This document shows, piece by piece, positions 55,591 through 57,736 of a stretch of DNA of 57,736 nt. Origin of the DNA: Rickettsiales bacterium (GTDB taxonomy: Bacteria > Pseudomonadota > Alphaproteobacteria > Rickettsiales > UBA1997). Where the stretch lies: the NCBI GenBank assembly GCA_018969185.1, contig JAGWYT010000006.1, forward strand, positions 1-57,736, read 5' to 3'. The translations under genes were made by a program, and so were the position numbers. Within the stretch, counting starts at the first letter, position 1; each line of letters begins with the position of its first letter. The notes beneath the pieces were generated by a model. It was not told where the DNA came from. It searched no databases and saw nothing but the letters and a program-made list of their open reading frames with translations.

Positions 55591-56705
55591 TCTTCTTCAA
55601 CAGATCCTTCATTAAAATTTCTAACAAATTCATCAAATTTTTTATTTTCAATTGCGCTTCTAATATCTTTCATCAAGTCTTGATAATAGAAAATATTATG
55701 CTCAGTAAGCAGCATTGAAGCCAGAATTTCATTTGCTTTAGAAAGGTGATTTAAATAAGCAAGACTATGATTTTGGCAGGCATAGCAAGCACATTTTTCA
55801 TCAATTGGATTATTATCATCGCGATATTTTGCGTTGCGAATATTGATTGTACCTTTTCTGGTAAATGCTTGTCCAGTCCGTCCAGACCTTGTGGGCATCA
55901 CGCAATCAAACATATCAACACCGCGCGCAACCGCGCCAACAATGTCGGAAGGTTTGCCAACGCCCATCAAATATCTTGGTTTATCTATTGGTAAAAAATC
56001 TGGTGTATAATCAAGAACTTCAAACATAATTTCTTGCCCCTCACCAACTGCAAGGCCGCCAATAGCATAGCCATCAAAACCAATTTCAATTAATTTCTTT
56101 GCCGATTCCTCACGTAAATCCTTATAAACTCCGCCTTGATTAATGCCAAAAATTCCATAGCCCTCGCGTTTTTTAAAAGCATCTTTTGATCTTTTCGCCC
56201 AAGCAATGGAGCGGTTCATGGCATTTTTTGTATCTTCAACACTTGCGGGAAATTGAATACATTCATCAAAAATCATGGTGATGTCGCTTCCTAGCATATG
56301 TTGAATTTCAATCGATCTTTCTGGGCTGACGAAATATTTACTGCCGTCTAAATGTGATGAAAATTCAACACCTTCATCAGAAATTTTACGAATTTTAGAA
56401 AGTGACATAACTTGAAATCCGCCAGAATCTGTAAGAATAGGGCCATCCCAGCCCATGAATTTGTGAAGTCCGCCAAGTTTCTCAATTAATTCGGCAGTGG
56501 GGCGCAGCATTAAGTGATAAGTATTTCCCAAAATAATTTCTGCACCTGATTTTTTTACATCAGATAATTTCATTGCTTTTACAGTTGCCGCAGTTCCAAC
56601 TGGCATGAAGGCTGGAGTTTGAATGGTGCCGTGAGCAGTTACAACTTCACCTCTTCTTGCTTTATTGTCTGTGTCTTTTAATTTAAAAGAAAAACTTTTG
56701 ACCAT
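55587..56705 (-). CDS. tgt: Queuine tRNA-ribosyltransferase
   Basis: A 372-residue enzyme that swaps the wobble guanine of GUN-anticodon tRNAs (including the tRNA-Tyr at 2446) for a queuosine precursor. It shows [27 protein letters not shown] with the catalytic Asp, [24 protein letters not shown] with the nucleophile Asp, and the zinc site CACYAC...H. Overlaps the 3' end of the S66-like gene by four bases. Confidence 0.97.
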   Translation of the reverse strand: MVKSFSFKLKDTDNKARRGEVVTAHGTIQTPAFMPVGTAATVKAMKLSDVKKSGAEIILGNTYHLMLRPTAELIEKLGGLHKFMGWDGPILTDSGGFQVMSLSKIRKISDEGVEFSSHLDGSKYFVSPERSIEIQHMLGSDITMIFDECIQFPASVEDTKNAMNRSIAWAKRSKDAFKKREGYGIFGINQGGVYKDLREESAKKLIEIGFDGYAIGGLAVGEGQEIMFEVLDYTPDFLPIDKPRYLMGVGKPSDIVGAVARGVDMFDCVMPTRSGRTGQAFTRKGTINIRNAKYRDDNNPIDEKCACYACQNHSLAYLNHLSKANEILASMLLTEHNIFYYQDLMKDIRSAIENKKFDEFVRNFNEGSVEED

Positions 56706-56708
56706 TTT

Positions 56709-57269
56709 ATGAATAAATTTTTACCTTTTATTTTATTACTTTCTTTCATTGTGATGATAGGAGTTTCAACCTACAAAATCAATGCAAGACAGCATATTAA
56801 CAAAGAAGAGAAAGCAGAAAAGAATCTTCCTACAATTGGTTCTTTTGTTAAAGCAGATATATTACTTCCAGATTTTTCTTTGCCAAATCTTTATGACGAA
56901 AATAGTGATTTCTCAAAAAAAGATCTGCTTGGTAAATATTCGGTAATTAATATTTTTGCCTCTTGGTGCACTACTTGCAAGGCAGAGCATGAAATTTTAA
57001 TGCGTTTAAAGCAAGAAAGAATTGTTGACGTTTATGGAATTGCTTGGCGTGATATTAATGAAAATACTAAAAGTTATCTGAAAGATAGTGGTAATCCTTT
57101 TATAAAAGTTGCCTCTGATAATAAGGCTTTATTTAGCAAAATAATTGGGATTAGAGCAGTTCCAGAAACTTTAATTATTAATGGAGAGGGCAGGGTTGTA
57201 AGGCGTTATCAAGGAAATCTGCAAGATTTTTCAATTGATGAGATTAGAGATTTTTTAAAGAAGGGTTAG
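56709..57269 (+). CDS. CcmG/DsbE-like thioredoxin-fold protein
   Basis: 186 residues with an N-terminal anchor helix (about 3-20), periplasmic thioredoxin domain, redox motif WCTTC near 92-96 and cis-Pro segment [20 protein letters not shown] is typical of CcmG/TlpA. It probably reduces apocytochrome c for haem attachment. It starts four bases from the divergent tgt gene. Confidence 0.88.
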   Translation: MNKFLPFILLLSFIVMIGVSTYKINARQHINKEEKAEKNLPTIGSFVKADILLPDFSLPNLYDENSDFSKKDLLGKYSVINIFASWCTTCKAEHEILMRLKQERIVDVYGIAWRDINENTKSYLKDSGNPFIKVASDNKALFSKIIGIRAVPETLIINGEGRVVRRYQGNLQDFSIDEIRDFLKKG

Positions 57270-57285
57270 CTATAATTTTTATTCT

Positions 57286-57457
57286 GTCATTGCGGAGGAG
57301 CATGACCAAATTAAGTCATTGCGGAGCTAAATTTTCTTAGAGATTCAGCTCCTAGAAAATTTTCATCCGCAATCTATATGTAAAATTAAATGGATACCGG
57401 ATCTACAGTTTCTAAGTTGTACAAGCCAACTAAGAAACTGTTTGTCCGGTATGATGG
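57286..57457. repeat. Two-module hairpin repeat, copy 2
   Basis: Matches the element at 16163-16307: GTCATTGCGG to CATCCGCAAT, then GGATACCGGATCTACAGTTT to TGTCCGGTATGA. Here the first module is extended by a second CATTGCGGAG, and the second hairpin encloses GTTGTACAAGCCAAC. Confidence 0.8.
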
Positions 57458-57477
57458 ACTGGGTTGGTTATAAAACA

Positions 57478-57518
57478 AAAAAACCAGCTCTTAAAATTAA
57501 GAGCTGGTTTTAGTCTTT
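57478..57518. terminator. Bidirectional terminator between the CcmG-like gene and rpmB
   Basis: AAACCAGCTCTTAA (57481-57494) pairs with TTAAGAGCTGGTTT (57497-57510), with A-rich and T-rich flanks. It serves rpmB on the minus strand and possibly the gene on the plus strand. Confidence 0.85.
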
Positions 57519-57538
57519 TGTAAAGAATTATAGAAAAA

Positions 57539-57736
57539 CTATTTAGCTTTTTTCTTAACTACTTTCTTAGCTTTCTTTTCTTTTGTAGCCTTAACTTCAC
57601 TAAGCTTATCAAGACCAATTAATTTCTTTTTAATCTTAGCTTTAAGAGTCTTTCCCAAATCAGTAAGTTTTGAGTGACGGCAATTAACTAAAAAGCTATC
57701 AATATTACCATATTTATTGATAGTTCTAAGTGTTGC
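57539..57736 (-). CDS. rpmB: 50S ribosomal protein L28, C-terminal part (cut by the window edge)
   Basis: 65 codons plus stop, open to the right edge of the window. The sequence TLRTINKYGNIDSFLVNCRH then KLTDLGKTLKAKIKKKL matches the conserved C-terminal half of alphaproteobacterial L28. It is followed by a Lys/Ala-rich tail (KEKKAKKVVKKKAK) longer than usual. The start lies outside the window. Confidence 0.85.
   Translation of the reverse strand, partial: ATLRTINKYGNIDSFLVNCRHSKLTDLGKTLKAKIKKKLIGLDKLSEVKATKEKKAKKVVKKKAK

Overview
The window looks like part of an AT-rich (roughly one third G+C, by eye) alphaproteobacterial chromosome, most likely Rickettsiales or a related host-associated lineage. 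The reasons are the gene types (sucA/sucB, a PpiD-like chaperone, ComM, Lol export, KDO synthesis), the density of short palindromic repeats, and two palindromes that sit in-frame inside protein genes, as Rickettsia palindromic elements do. Unlike classical Rickettsia, it keeps amino-acid genes (lysC, trpE, metE) and type IV pilin-like machinery, so a less reduced relative is plausible. The taxon is inference; no rRNA gene is present.

Layout. 1-2.1 kb: CDGSH Fe-S protein and ABC exporter. 2.3-2.8 kb: tRNA-Tyr and tRNA-Gly, each preceded by a partial copy of its own 5' end. 2.9-5.3 kb: accessory island with a small lysine-rich ORF plus SIR2-like gene, a decayed copy of the uvrB 5' end, a secreted TPR-like protein and palindromes. 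5.3-16 kb: uvrB, a LamG-type pseudopilin, tRNA-Met, a glutathione-synthase-like ATP-grasp gene, sucA and sucB (separated by two tiny membrane-protein genes) and lysC. 16-22.6 kb: ppiD-like, trpE, tRNA-Lys and the kdsB-rimB-rimK operon. 22.7-30.6 kb: serine hydrolase, RHH protein, engB-hslU-purB, an operator-controlled and possibly frameshifted unknown gene, and msrBA. 30.6-42 kb: ClC channel, a SopB/INPP4-type phosphatase, tRNA-Gln, rpmE, a BioH-like hydrolase, a second serine hydrolase, nnr-type dehydratase, beta-CASP nuclease, GNAT and comM. 42-57.7 kb: a MITE-like element, metE, ferredoxin-NADP reductase, lolC/E, a kinase-like protein, quinone reductase, an exonuclease, a D-amino-acid aminotransferase, enolase, an S66-peptidase/IQ-motif protein, tgt, a CcmG-like thioredoxin and the 3' end of rpmB.

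How the genes work together. Most of the window is housekeeping: TCA cycle, glycolysis, outer-membrane biogenesis, protein quality control, redox repair and tRNA modification. Scattered among it are single genes that look host-directed: a CX5R inositol-lipid phosphatase, a kinase-like protein with a phosphoinositide-kinase-like catalytic pattern, an S66 peptidase relative ending in a calmodulin-type IQ motif, and two SxxK serine hydrolases. No secretion system is encoded here.

The second theme is palindrome biology. Several unrelated repeat families have a constant core and arms that differ between copies but stay self-complementary. Repeats also interrupt or abut tRNA genes and duplicate their ends, and two palindromes have entered kdsB and a hydrolase gene without breaking the reading frame.
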